Positions 25,960 through 36,914 of a stretch of 64,000 bases of DNA are shown here, piece after piece (position 1 is the first letter of the stretch; every line of letters begins with the position of its first letter). The DNA is from Trissonchulus latispiculum. Taxonomy: Eukaryota; Nematoda; Enoplea; Enoplida; Ironidae. Location: NCBI GenBank assembly GCA_030248195.1, contig JASAND010021422.1, positions 62,001 through 126,000 on the forward strand, read 5' to 3'. Both the position numbers and the translations under genes were made by a program. The notes beneath the pieces are model-generated. The model worked only from the letters and a program-made list of their open reading frames with translations, was not told where the DNA came from and did not search any database.

Positions 25960-26295
25960 TAAACTTGACCCCTTTTTTCATAAGAGCTTGCCTTCTAAAA
26001 ACTAATTAGTATGCTTTTCCTGCTTCCACGGCATGTATACTGCCTGGCGATTTCGAATTTTCGATTCTACGTAAAATTTTTGAACTTCTATATAGCTATT
26101 TTTTCTTGGCTGTACCCAGAAAATCGACTGTGACTGTAATCTTGACTTCTCGATTCCACCTTAAATTTTTGAACCTCCAAGGAGCCATTTTTTCTTGCAT
26201 GAAAGACGACTGAAAATCTTGAACGACCACTCTGACTTAAAAACTTGGCCCTCCCCATTTTTTACAAGATGTTGACGTCTAAGATTGACTAGTAT

Positions 26296-26640
26296 GCTTC
26301 TCCGACATCTACCCTACATGCACAGTCTGAACTGAGGTGAATTGTATTCTCAATGAAACCTGACTCCAGTGTGCTGCACTCATACAGGAAAATGCCGCAA
26401 ATACTGTGCTCAGACCAGAAGTGTCTGCCGGAATAACTGATATGTGAGCTGTGGCTCATTTATCTGTAAGTAGGTGCTTTGATGGTATTTTCTTTGTAAA
26501 TAGAGCGCCACAATCACTTATTCCACTGAAATGGCACTTTTAACATCTATTCTTGTTTTTGGAAGGCTACATGTTTTGAAGTAAATACTTGAAAAGACAT
26601 GAAGTGTAATAGTTTTGTTTTTAGGCAGCCATTCTGATGA
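26296..26640 (+). repeat. Segmental duplication, copy 2
   Basis: Copy of 21894-22262, sharing CATGCACAGTCTG, CTCAGACCAGAAG and CACTTATTCCACTGAAAT, and including the acceptor TTTTTAG and the first codons GC AGC CAT TCT GA. Confidence 0.85.
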
Positions 26641-26767
26641 GCTGGCCAGTGACCCCCTTAGCTGTGCCGGTGATGAGGTTGACCCCGCGGGACGTGCTGA
26701 CAGCTCTGGCCCTGTCATCTCTGCTGGCAGTGATGATAAAAACAGTTTTTCTCAATGTTTTGATTGA
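26625..26767 (+). CDS. Duplicated terminal-type exon
   Basis: The exon opens with the same acceptor, phase and codons (GSHSDE) as exon c at 22227, then diverges to an acidic, Ser/Gly-rich sequence (SCAGDEVDPAGRADSSG) ending at TGA 26765-26767. It lacks the CxxC region of exon c. It could be an alternative 3' exon of the same gene, an exon of a tandem paralogue, or a decayed copy. Confidence 0.35.
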
Positions 26768-27080
26768 AATTTTGGACTTTCTTTGTACAGTCATCTTTTC
26801 GTACCTAAAATTGTCTGCAAATTTGACCGGTCTTTTTCGTAAGATTCTTCTACCGAAATTGATTAGTATGCATACCTTTACAACAACGAATACAGCCTGT
26901 CAAATTTGAATTTTCGATTCAACCTAAAGTTTTTGAAACTAAAGCATACATTTTTGTTGCCGCTACTCTGAAAGTCGTCTCTGAATCATAACTTGACACC
27001 TCTGTTTCATAGGATCTTGACATCTAAAATTAATTAGTATAAAATTATTAGCTTTTTCTGCTTCTATGGCATGTATACAG

Positions 27081-27794
27081 CATACATGTGTTTGGGGGGG
27101 GGGGTTCACCGCCCAGACCTCACCTCACCCTCCCCCCTCCCTGTAGAGTGCAAAAGGAGGAAAATTTAGTCATAAGGTTTGGTTAGTACCCCCCCTCGGC
27201 TTTTAAAGGGAATAGTAAAGTGGAAGGCTTTTATTTGAAGGTCAGTGAAAGGCTTATTTTGGGACACTCATACAGAATTTAATCTTCATGAAAGTGCCAA
27301 GTACGAGAAGTCACGCTAATTAAAGGGCCAGATGGCCAAGCTTTTACCGTCTGCATGCGCAAACAAAATAAATGCCAGACGGCTAGAAATGATGCATGAG
27401 TGAGAGAGTGGACAAGTGGGTGGCCATTAGAGAGGGCAGTCTCTAGTTTTGTGTTGGAGAGAGACGGTTGGATTCTGAGACGGCGGTCCATATATATGGG
27501 ACCTTGGCTTGACTAGAGATTTGTGTGAGATATGTCCGTGGTGTATACTCATTCTGATTAAAGTGTCTGTCTCGTGGCTCGTGAATAAAAGTCGTGTCCT
27601 GTTAGCTGCAATAAACGGTCTTATAACTTCAAAACCCTAACCACCCGGAACATTCTGACAAGAGGTATCCCTCACCCCCCCCCCCCCCCAGAATCCAGAT
27701 TTTTCCTGTTTTTGGGGCAAAAAATCCGATTCACCCCCCCCCCCCCAAATTTCCCCTCCTGCACATGTCTTGTCTATTGGTTCTTGTGTGATTT
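27081..27794. other. Non-coding stretch with G and C runs
   Basis: A G-run at about 27095-27105 and two long C-runs near 27675-27690 and 27735-27747 occur. No gene is supported. Confidence 0.5.
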
Positions 27795-28127
27795 GATACA
27801 AAGGTTCCCGGCTTCGAAGAAGAATGAAGTGTAATATGGCCTCATTTTAGGAGACAGCCGGCGAGCCATCCTTGACCACATGGTACTTGGATTTGAGGAC
27901 CCGACCTGCAATTCCTGGAAATTCGAGGCCGAATTTCAATTAGCAAGAGGAGTATGTTAATATCAACAACCTAGGAAGGTTGAAATCAGCGTAATAACCT
28001 ACTCTCAACGTCCGGGGATGTGGCTCAGTGCTAGAGCGTCCTACTCAAGATCCAATGCTCGGCTGTTCGATCCCCGCCCTGGACACTTCTCTTCACATCT
28101 TTCAGATCCTGATTTCAACCTTTCACA
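27795..28127 (+). repeat. tRNA-like SINE, long form
   Basis: The core at 27975-28127 is AAGGTTGAAATCAG, then a tRNA-like sequence (GGGGATGTGGCTCAGTGCTAG ... GTTCGATCCCCGCCCTGGAC), then CTGATTTCAACCTTTCACA, so the tRNA-like part sits between inverted 13-bp ends. The upstream extension from 27795 (TTCCCGGCTTCGAAGAAG onward) is shared with the copy at 56690-57032. Confidence 0.85.
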
Positions 28128-28129
28128 TA

Positions 28130-28262
28130 ATCTTAGCCTGAGCGAACGAAGAGCTGTATCGAAAACGGATTTCAGATTCGTGGTCAGTGCCCAAAAAACC
28201 CTGTATGCAAGTTATCAGCAAAATCTGGAACAAAAAATTTTGATGCACTTGGTCCCGCTTAC
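28130..28262. repeat. Foldback-family fragment
   Basis: GCGAACGAAGAGCTGTATCG, GGATTTCAGATTCGTG and CAGCAAAATCTGGA match the right arm of the 42174-42905 foldback in order. It is a solo arm. Confidence 0.6.
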
Positions 28263-28332
28263 CCACTTAAAATTTTAAATTTTAAATGTTTTAAAATTTT
28301 TAAATTTTATATTTCTTAATTTCTCAACCTAC

Positions 28333-29470
28333 AGTATATATATGCTGTAGCAAAGTAGTCCAATTGGCATTGTGGTACAATGCCAGGAAAATTTGGCATT
28401 GTAGTACAACGTTGGACAACTAGTACAATGCTCGTTTCCCGGTAGCGTTGGACTACTTTTCCAAGTATTCCTGGCATAGTACTACAATACCAAGACCTCA
28501 TTGGAAAAGTAGTACAACACTTGACCAACAAGAAAGGTCTTACTCTGATGCTGACCCTGATTGTCTAATGCAGCAAATATTAAGGGGTCTAGCTGTCCTT
28601 TCGTGGTCAACTTAAACTTTTTCCTAAGGTTCTCACTTCAGCTTTTTCATATTTTTGAGCTTGGTTCTTGATCAATTTTGCGCACTTTGTCTCGAGCTAG
28701 ATGCTGATTAGTCGTTCAAAACGTTCAGAAAACGAAACGCAAAACTAAAATTTTAAACCTTTCTCAATTTCAATTTTTTTAAATTCCAAACTAAGGACGT
28801 ACAAATAGCAACCAGAAAGAAACTGAACGCATTTTAACAAATTAATTATATATGTACTTTTGTCTTCCATACTGCAAAACCTTTAATAATTGCCCAAAAA
28901 TTCTTTATTCAAAAAATTATTCGTTTTGCAGTATGGAAAGACATAATTAATTCGTTAAAAAGCTTTTAGTTTGTTGATGCTTGTTATTTGTATGTACGTC
29001 CTTAGTTTGGAATTAAAAAACTGAAATTGGGAAAATGTGAAAATGAGAAAATTTGAGTTCTGCGTTTCGTTTTCTGTACATTTTGAGCGACTAATCTACC
29101 TCTCTAGACAAAGTGCTCAAAATTGATCAAAAACCCAGCTCAAAAATAATATTATTATGAAAAAGCTGAAGTGCAAACTCAGTAAACGTTTAAATTAACA
29201 CGAAAGGACAGCTAGACCCCTTAATAATATTTGCTGCATTAGACAATCAGGGTCAGCGTCAGAGTAAGACCTTTCTTGTTGGTCAAGCGTTGTACTACTT
29301 TTCCAATGAGGTCTTGGAATTGTAGTACTATGCCAGAAATACTTGGAAAAGTAGTCCAACGCTGCCTTGAAACGAGCGTTGTACTAGTTCTCCAACGTTG
29401 TACTACAATGCCAAATTTTCCTGGCATTGTACTACAATGCCTATTGGACTACTTTGCTACAACATATACA
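28333..29470. mobile_element. 1.1-kb near-perfect foldback (hairpin)
   Basis: Positions 28333-28890 and 28910-29470 are inverted repeats over essentially their whole length: CTGTAGCAAAGTAGTCCAAT at the left pairs with ATTGGACTACTTTGCTACAA at the right, and GGTCTAGCTGTCCTTTCGTG pairs with CACGAAAGGACAGCTAGACC. There are only a few tens of unpaired bases at the centre. Inside each arm, short motifs of the ATTGTAGTACAA type recur and are themselves near-palindromic. Substitutions are scattered. No coding region. Confidence 0.93.
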
Positions 29471-29562
29471 CTCATGCAAGATATTAAAGTTGTTGGCCGA
29501 AAATCGAATGTCAGGGCTGCAATGGAAGGCACAAGATCCAAATTTTCCATTAAACAAACGTT

Positions 29563-30042
29563 TGAAAAAGAAAGTTATTATCTGTACTGGTGCTTCATGA
29601 CTAATAAAAGAGACTTGACTAAATAGGAGCAGGTTCACAATCGGTAGTGTATGCCTACCGCTCCTCCTCGTGCCTATCTAATAGAAACCTAATTAAAATT
29701 AGCAGAATTCAACACGATACTTTTAATCTTGGAATTTACATCAAAATATAGAACAACATTTTCATGAAAACACATCAAAAATCAACCTCAACAAATATCC
29801 AAATCCCAACTACAAAACTGTGCCCAAATACGATAACAAAGTCTCAGCTGCCAATGATACATGGTGAGAATTCCCAAACCCAACCAACCGTTGCTGACTG
29901 AACTACGACACACTAACTGATCCCAACCTAACATAAAGAGACTCCATCTTGAAAACTATCAAAGTAGCTAAAGTTTAAATTTAATATCACCATTCATGAA
30001 ATAATTTAGGAAATTAACACTGTTTCTAACGAATATTTCACA
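29563..30042 (+). repeat. Left LTR
   Basis: It starts TGAAAAAGAAAG and ends ATATTTCACA. It matches the right LTR throughout (CGGTAGTGTATGCCTACCGC, CTACGACACACTAACTGATC, GAGACTCCATCTTGAAAACT). The CGGTAG/CTACCG pair forms a small hairpin. Confidence 0.8.
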
Positions 30043-32247
30043 AATTACCCCCTCTTTGGCCCGCGCGCCCTCGCCGCGGTACGCGTATTAGTAGAGTAAA
30101 ATTTAGGTTAAAGAACAAATCTTAGGTACTAGTTTGCTAAAACGCGTGTGAGAATTTCGAAAACACCGTAAAACTACACTGGAGAACCTCTCCAGAGGCT
30201 GACAATGGAACAAAGCACCACAACACACACACGGGCCCACTACCGGTGCTTGCCCCGATAAAGCAAAAACAAAGACATACAACACGACTGACGACAACAC
30301 ACAACAGACAACATACAACACACACAAACAACAGACATACCCAGAGGACGACAACAGACAGATATGTACACGGGCCAAACTATGGTGAAAAAACAAAAAT
30401 TTCCCAAACCTCAGACAGAAGTAACCTAATGATTCACCCCACTATACAGACTAACCGGAGAATATAGACTATGAACAATGCCAAATAAAGGTAGATTCTA
30501 AGAATAAAGCACAATGGTAATAAAGCACAAGATATAAAGCAGCACCGAATCATTATGCTGGCAACAACATGGCAGTAGAAAAAATGGCAAGAATTTCACA
30601 AAACAGAATTTTGAAGAATAAAGTATCGTGTTCGTTTTAGGACAGAAAAGTGAAACACAAACCAGACAGTTAGAACCCGAAAAAGAACAAAAATGAGTAA
30701 AATACAACAAGATTATAGCTGGTAGTAGAACAACAAAGAAAAGAAAAAGAAATTCAGACAGTACAATGGCCCAGCCAAGGTAGCGGGCGCCCTTTTGAAA
30801 GCCAATCCGAAACCTCCGTCATTCAAAGAGAGTAAGAAAAACAACAAAATTTTAACAAGATTTTAAACAAATTTCACCCCAAAGCTCCCCCCAACCCACG
30901 CATATCCCTAAAAACAAACATTCTCCCCCCCACCACATGATAAATATCGACAAAAGACATATATATATATGGGGAACAGAGGACAATCAACAGCAAGCCT
31001 AGACCCAGGACAGGAGTTTGCAGGCGTATAAACAGTCAATTAAGGGCAGAGCATGCCCGTCGCCAACCGTGGACACACCCACACACAGAACCACCCAACA
31101 TCACAACCACCCTAAACCACCAACAGCCAGTTCCAAGGCACGATGCCAAGACACCACACAACCCATACAAAAGTTCTAACAAGCTCGAACCGCCGAGCTG
31201 ACCACACTACATACCCGCAATCACCGGTATAAAGTTCACAGAGAATGGCCAAACTGTCCCACCAGTGCTCCTGGAGAGCCGCCCCCCACGAGGCTAGAGC
31301 TCCCCAAGAACCAGATAGCACCCAGGGACCCGAACCGAAGAACCAGGTAACCGTAGAACCGAAGACCCGGATAACCGGAAAACCATAGAACCAAATACCC
31401 GGACAACCGGAAGCCGTAGAACCGTATACCCGAACCACCGGGTAACCACAAAACCATGTCCCAGAATACAGGACCCACACAACGCCAGTCACCCCAAACC
31501 TCCGGCGTGCCATCCGTCCAAAGGAACAGCCGGGCAGGGACCACCAATCCACGCAGGGGACCTAGGCTCACTGAGGGGGGACGGGAGGGACACACATTCA
31601 TACTTATAGGCAAAAGATAAAGGCAAAAATAACTGTACTTTATTAATAACACAAAGGAATGATCAACAATGTCAGAACAACCTACGTAAACAACATTATA
31701 GACATCACAACAAAAGAAACCACAACCAGACACAATACATATCTACTACCAGCTTAGTACATATTAGCCCTACCTATGAATTTAAGGAGGGAAACGGCCA
31801 GTCCTTCTCGCCCCAGGAATCCGGATCCCAGAGGAAGAAGTCCTGACTGTTCCCTATCAAAGAAAAACGGCTGAGAAACTACGGAATCTTTGTGAAAGTG
31901 CTGCATGTTATTCTCCACGCTCCTCGGAATCCTAATCCGGGGATTGGGATCGTAACCGCAGCACCCCACGAGAGGCGGGAGAAAAGTAGAAGTAACCCCA
32001 GAACTATTGCCTAGAGGTGAAATGTTGTGACTTTTAGTAACAAAAATTAAAACAAAAAGTAAAATGGTAAAAATAGTGAGACGAAAATTTAAAACAATGT
32101 AGGAGGTTCCGGAAAACACCAATTGGACGAGGTAAACAAATACCCCCTACAAAACAGACCCATCCCGTACTAACAATCATCCAATTAAGAAAATTTTGTA
32201 CAATCTAAGGAAAATTCTTACAATTTCTACGGATACGGTCGCCAATT
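30043..32247 (+). other. Interior of LTR element, non-coding
   Basis: Frames in this interval (the longest are on the minus strand, 31112-31733) are products of biased composition: the VFGSTVTWFFGSG-type repetitive peptide comes from the AACCGNAGAACC minisatellite. I see no protease, RT, RNase H, integrase or gag zinc-knuckle motif. Confidence 0.6.
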
Positions 32248-32720
32248 TGTAAAAAGAAAGTTATTGTCTGTACTGTTGCTTCATGACTAATAAACGAGAC
32301 TCGACTAACTAGTTGCAGGTTCACAATCGGTAGTGTATGCCTACCGCTCCTCCTCGTGCCTATCTTGTAAAGACCTAATTAAAACTAGCAGATTTAACAC
32401 GATACTTTAATCTTGGAATTTACATCAAAATATAGAACAACATTTTCATGAAAACACATCAAAAATTAACCTCAACAAATATTCAAATCCCAACTACAAA
32501 ACTGTACCACAACGATATAAAGTCTCAGCTGCCGTGATAATAGTGAGGATTCACTCGCCCAACCAACCTTACTAACTGAACTACGACACACTAACTGATC
32601 CCAACCTAGCACAAAGAGACTCCATCTTGAAAACTATCAAAGTAGCTAAAGTTTAAATTTAATATCACCATTCATGAAATAATTTAGGAAATTAACACTG
32701 TTTCTAACGAATATTTCACA
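32248..32720 (+). repeat. Right LTR
   Basis: It starts TGTAAAAAGAAAG and ends ATATTTCACA, and is collinear with 29563-30042. Confidence 0.8.
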
Positions 32721-32741
32721 ATATATATATATATATATATA
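32721..32741. repeat. (TA)n microsatellite
   Basis: About ten TA units directly abutting the right LTR end. Confidence 0.9.
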
Positions 32742-33320
32742 AACTGCGTAAAGCGGATCCATTAACATTTTCATCAATGCTTCAGGGGCAACTGGTGCCG
32801 GCGCTCATCCACGGATAAACATGCGTAGAGTAAACAGTGTCACCTCAAATGATGATCCCCATCCTTGAAGGGTGGCCAGCCTCTACCGTACTCCTGTTTA
32901 CTCTTCCTACAATACAATAGTGACACTCATTTGACAACCAGTTTAGGATGCATAGCTGGGCTGTATAGAACCTGAAACAGGCTTTACATACACCTAGCCT
33001 TGCCTTGCCGCAGTCGGGATTCGAAAATATTGCCTATTTCAAGTTTTCGGGACTATTGATTTCAAAATCGAACCTGTTTCTTAACCACTCTGTCGTATTG
33101 TGTCAAATCTACTGCAATGCTGACTCAAACTAAAATAAGCTTGGAAGTAAGGGATATAGATGTTCAGAAGTTAAGCGAGTGAGTAGAAGAAAAACATTCT
33201 CTTGATGGACCTGCTACACATAACACCGTAAAACAAAATGCCAATTATAAATGCTAAAGCTTAGACTAGCGTTTCCCCATTGGTGACAAAAATAAGCCCA
33301 CAGCAAGAGTCCATATATCA
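32742..33320 (-). repeat. Probable SINE fragments
   Basis: The minus strand at about 33062-33095 reads ACAGAGTGGTTAAGAAACAGGTTCGATTTTG, which looks like tRNA D-loop and T-loop segments, and another TTCGAATCCCGAC T-loop lies near 33015. No complete cloverleaf and no gene. Confidence 0.35.
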
Positions 33321-33782
33321 GAAAATGAATAAACCACTAGAGAGCTCCTCTTCGTTGCATTGCGTAACGGTGCTCCGACCACAGTATGAGAATGTTCCCT
33401 TTGGCGGAGTCGAAAACATGCCCCCCCTCCTCGTTTGGGGGAGGGTTGTCGCCAACATCCCAATTACAGAATCCCCTCCTCACCGTTCGGTGGGGTGAAT
33501 AGCGCAGATGGAAATAATAGTTTCGGCTTAATTTCCATAAGGGGTACCGCGTTTGGGTGGGGGCTGACAAAAGAGATTTTCTTGGGGGAGTGCGCCGACA
33601 GCCAGTCAGCACCAGCCAATGGGAACCCTTTTTGGTGATCCTCCCCTGACCATCAAACTGGTATGAGGTTGATTAGTCGGAGCGAGCAAACCCCCACCAC
33701 TAAGATGAGAAAATTCGTGTGCTCTGGGCGGAGCAGCGTTACGCAATGCAATGAAGAGAACTCCTCTAGTGGCTTACTTCAC
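33321..33782. mobile_element. Foldback with CACTAGAG ends, copy 1
   Basis: The left end (ACCACTAGAGAGCTCCTCTTCG, GCATTGCGTAACGGTGCTCC) is inverted at the right end (GCAGCGTTACGCAATGCAATG, CTCCTCTAGTGGCTTA). The interior has CCCC/GGGG tracts. Same family as 34617-35072 and 46872-47015. Confidence 0.85.
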
Positions 33783-34616
33783 TGCTTAACAATATTGGAA
33801 TTGTGCACCCTTGCCATACTGCATGCAACGGCAGAACTCTTTTCCTCCCACTTGCAGCGACTGCATCCAGGGGTCTGATTGAAGTCAGAGGAAATGTTGA
33901 AGTACATTACATTAACAAATCTACATAAGATTTGCGCAATAGATGAGCCTAGGTGGGATTAAAAGGTAGTTGAAGACCAGATACAATGGTCATGGAAGTA
34001 TTGCCAAATTGAATCCATAGCCTTTATGGCATTTTGAATTATCTTCTCTTTTCTACTACACTTTCACTGTTACAATCCGAAAAAAACCCGGAAGCTGTGA
34101 AAGTAACAGAAACCGAACCACGGATATAATATCTCAGCTTTAAAACTGTCTCCAAACTAAGACATTGACTTATCATAGTTCAGCTTGTGACTTCGTCGTC
34201 TTATTTACCCAGTCTTGCTAGTTTAAAACCGCAATCTATCAACTAATACTCCGAAAATATTTTATCTTAATTCCGTTCCAACACCTTCAACTGCACTCAG
34301 GCTCCTTTTTGCCCTGCCAATTTGAGGTTTGCGTTTGAAAACAACTTCACTGATTAATTAGGTGGGCAAACGAAATGATAAAGGACAACTTTACGCCAGT
34401 CCATTTAACATTTTGCTAAATCTATTGCATTTTGCTTGCAGTTTCCAGCTTTACCACTTTTTACATCAAAAGCAAATTTTCCTGTTTTGAATTTCAGACT
34501 TATAAAACAAATTTTACGCTGCTTACTTAGCCTTTACATTAGATCAACTTTGACCTTTGCCGAAGTTATGAGAGTGACGTTTCAAAATCTTAAAGCAATA
34601 GTGCATAATTGCACTA
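33783..34616. other. Non-coding stretch
   Basis: AT-rich, no gene or repeat recognised. Confidence 0.4.
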
Positions 34617-35072
34617 TATATTAGAAGAAGAGTAAGCCACTAGAGGGCTTCCCTTCACTTCATTGCGTAACGGTGCTCCGCCCACAATACGCGAATGTTC
34701 CCCCGTTTGGTGGGGGGGTAGCAGAAAAGAGCCCCCCGGTTGGTGGGGGGGGGTAGCCAACAGCCAATCAGATTGCAGAGACAACCTCCCCGTTTTTGTG
34801 GGGGGGGGGGGGTAGAGCAGAGTATTACGGCAGTTTTTGTTCTATTCGAAAATGGATCCCCGTTTGGAGGCGGGGGGGTAGCAAAAAGAGGTCCCCTTTT
34901 GGTGGGGGGGTATGCAAAAGGGGTCCACTTTTGGCTATCCCCCCCACCAAACGGGGACCTCTTTTGGCTACCCCCCCCCAAACGGGGAAATATTCACGTA
35001 TTGTGGTCGGAGCACCGTTACGCAATGCCAAGAAGAGGAGCCCTCTAGTGGCTCACTCTTCTTCTGATATAT
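34617..35072. mobile_element. Foldback with CACTAGAG ends, copy 2
   Basis: TATATTAGAAGAAGAGTAAG and GCCACTAGAGGGC at the left match the reverse complement of the right end (CCCTCTAGTGGCTCACTCTT, CTTCTGATATATA). The core consists of repeated CGTTTGGTGGGGGGG-type G-runs, then the complementary C-runs, some over 10 nt, so both strands carry G-tract clusters. Overlapping long open frames here are artefacts of these tracts. Confidence 0.9.
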
Positions 35073-35214
35073 AATAGAATTATGAACTCTTGTTTAAAGG
35101 TTATCAGTTTTGAGAAATTAATGACTTGTTTCAAGCTAAATAATTTCGTTTTTATAGATTATGTCTTGTAACTGACTACAAGAGCAACCATAAAGGTTCA
35201 TTTTTCATTCATTT

Positions 35215-36860
35215 TTAACCAACCAACCAATACCATTTAAGAGCAATAACAACAAGTAAAAACAACCAGTAAGGTATGAAAGGAAAGCAAGAAACAACAC
35301 ATAAATAAGTAAATATACTAATCAATGTTGGTAAGGAGCGGGGTGGGCCGTTTGCCCGGCTGCTAATCCCCGTCCCTTCACAAATTGAGATAGAGAGGTA
35401 TTATTAAGCTTTCTTTTAAATTCATTTACGCATTCAGAACAAACTATGTCGGCATTCAGAGAGTTCCAAATTGGAACAACTCGATTACAAAAATAATTTT
35501 TTCTAACATCTAGGCGAGAACGATTTAATATCAATTTATACGGATGCCCACGAGTGACACTGTTACTGTTTAAGCAGAAAAAATCTTCCATTCTTAAATC
35601 AATAAGGTTGTCGATAATTCTATACACCATAATTAAGTCTTTCACAATTCTACGCTCTTCCAGAGATTGCAATTTTAACCTGTGCAAACGTTGCTCATAA
35701 GATAGAGTTTTCAATCCGGGTAGTCGCTTGGTGAATTTTCGCTGAACTCTTTCAACGATATCGATATCTTTTAGATAATGCGGAGACCATACCTCTGATC
35801 CATATTCCAACTTTGGGCGAATGTAAATTTTGTACATACTGAGCAAGAAATTAATGTCACGAGAGTAGAATAAAGTAAATAACAGACTTACTTTCTGACA
35901 ACCAATAGTTGCAATATGTAAGCAATGCATGGAAAACTTAAAGTTTGACGAAATAGTAACACCTAAATCATTAAACTGTGATACTACAACCAACTCATGT
36001 TGACCAAAATAAAAAGGGTGTTGTATATTGGAATGACCCATATGCATTACAACACATTTTGGAAAAGCAAGCTTAAGTTTTCTGCTAGTAGTCCAATTTA
36101 AGACATTTGTTAGGTCTTGTTGCATAAGGTTATGGCTGGGGACCGATTTAGGGTAAGTTAAGAAAAGCTTTGCGTCGTCGGCATAGAGTCGGATACCCAA
36201 ATACTTTAGAGATGTACAAAGACTATTTATGTAGACAAGAAATAGAAGTGGGCCTAAAATACTGCCCTGAGGTACGCCAGAAATAACATTTTTAATACTG
36301 GATTTAAAACCTTTCAACTCAACGTATTGTACTCTATCGGTCAAATAAGCCTTGAGCCAAGAATAAAGTTCGTCGTTAACGCCAACAGAACTTAAAACTT
36401 GTAAAAGCTTTGAATGGGGGACTGTATCAAAGGCTTTAGCAATATCAAGAAAAACGACATCGATGTTTTTAGAATTATCCAGGGCTTGAGTCCATAAATT
36501 GTGAGTCTCTAGTAACTGTGCTACAGTTGACCTGCGCTTTCTAAACCCAAACTGGCATGTATTAATTAAGCCATAACTATTAAAATAATTAGATAAGCAT
36601 TCGGCGACAATGGATGCCATGGGTTTCCCAGAAGAACAAAGCAGACTAATTGGGCGGTAATTTTCAAAACTACTACGAACTCCCTTTTTAAAAATTGGGG
36701 TAATTTTACCTTCTTTCCATTCAGTTGGAATGGTAGTTTCACGAAATGATTTTGTATAAATTAGTGACATAAACACAATTTGAACATAAACATTCTCGAA
36801 CATAGTTCGTCGTTGTCCCCTCCATAGCATCACAGCATATCGAAACTCCACGGGTACAGC
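35215..36860 (-). mobile_element. 5'-truncated LINE (CR1/Jockey-like)
   Basis: The RT-coding part of a non-LTR retrotransposon. Downstream of the stop, the short 3' end finishes in a (TTGG)n-type tail (on the plus strand ACCAACCAACCAA at about 35219-35231). The 5' end is cut inside the RT domain near 36800, where sequence changes to a tRNA-like repeat. Such truncation is typical of target-primed reverse transcription. No AP-endonuclease domain remains. Confidence 0.85.
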
Positions 36861-36914
36861 CTGGGATCGAACCGTGAATCTTCCGTTTTGTATGTTGGCG
36901 CTCTGCCAACCCAA
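35322..36914 (-). CDS. Reverse transcriptase of non-LTR retrotransposon
   Basis: A 530-codon uninterrupted frame. Motifs in order: WKEGKITPIFKKG (about residues 66-78), NYRPISLLC (85-93), QFGFRKRRST (121-130), LDIAKAFDTVPHSKLL (156-171), SGVPQGSILGPLLF (212-225) and the catalytic YADD (244-247), followed by the thumb and a C-terminal HRLKLQSLEERR region common in CR1/Jockey-type ORF2 proteins. The enzyme copies the element's RNA into DNA at a nicked target. The first ~35 residues are encoded by an adjoining tRNA-like sequence and are not part of the LINE protein. The endonuclease half is missing, so this copy should not transpose by itself. The open frame, free of stops, implies a fairly young insertion. 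Confidence 0.92.
   Translation of the reverse strand: MGWQSANIQNGRFTVRSQAVPVEFRYAVMLWRGQRRTMFENVYVQIVFMSLIYTKSFRETTIPTEWKEGKITPIFKKGVRSSFENYRPISLLCSSGKPMASIVAECLSNYFNSYGLINTCQFGFRKRRSTVAQLLETHNLWTQALDNSKNIDVVFLDIAKAFDTVPHSKLLQVLSSVGVNDELYSWLKAYLTDRVQYVELKGFKSSIKNVISGVPQGSILGPLLFLVYINSLCTSLKYLGIRLYADDAKLFLTYPKSVPSHNLMQQDLTNVLNWTTSRKLKLAFPKCVVMHMGHSNIQHPFYFGQHELVVVSQFNDLGVTISSNFKFSMHCLHIATIGCQKVSLLFTLFYSRDINFLLSMYKIYIRPKLEYGSEVWSPHYLKDIDIVERVQRKFTKRLPGLKTLSYEQRLHRLKLQSLEERRIVKDLIMVYRIIDNLIDLRMEDFFCLNSNSVTRGHPYKLILNRSRLDVRKNYFCNRVVPIWNSLNADIVCSECVNEFKRKLNNTSLSQFVKGRGLAAGQTAHPAPYQH

Larger units (their letters stand above)
25960..27080. repeat. ~180-bp repeat array, second block
   Basis: Units of the 19490-21960 repeat reappear (TAGTATGCTTTTCCTGCTTC, GGCATGTATAC, TTTCGATTC..CCT). 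They are interrupted by the duplicated intron/exon segment. Confidence 0.8.
29563..32720 (+). mobile_element. LTR-flanked element without RT (LARD-like)
   Basis: Direct repeats of 480 and 473 bp begin with TG and end with CA. They enclose about 2.2 kb that has no gag/pol signature on either strand. The interior is A/C-rich on the plus strand and contains a minisatellite near 31330-31450 built from ACCGGA/ACCGTAGAACC-like units. The two LTRs differ by scattered substitutions and small indels, so the insertion is not recent. No target-site duplication is visible; the right edge runs straight into a (TA)n tract that may have erased it. No clear primer-binding site or polypurine tract was seen. 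Confidence 0.7.

Noticed and set aside
30103..30396. 97-codon minus-strand frame rich in Cys/Val
   Set aside because: Arises from ACAACACACAA-type simple sequence within the LTR element interior.
31112..31733. Long minus-strand frames (up to 165 codons) inside the LTR element
   Set aside because: The peptides follow the AACCGNAGAACC-type minisatellite and A/C-skewed composition. Several overlapping frames stay open together, as expected for biased DNA, and there is no domain motif.
34655..35074. Four overlapping frames of 68-108 codons
   Set aside because: They are created by G- and C-runs in the foldback core (Pro/Gly-rich repeats on both strands), not coding sequence.
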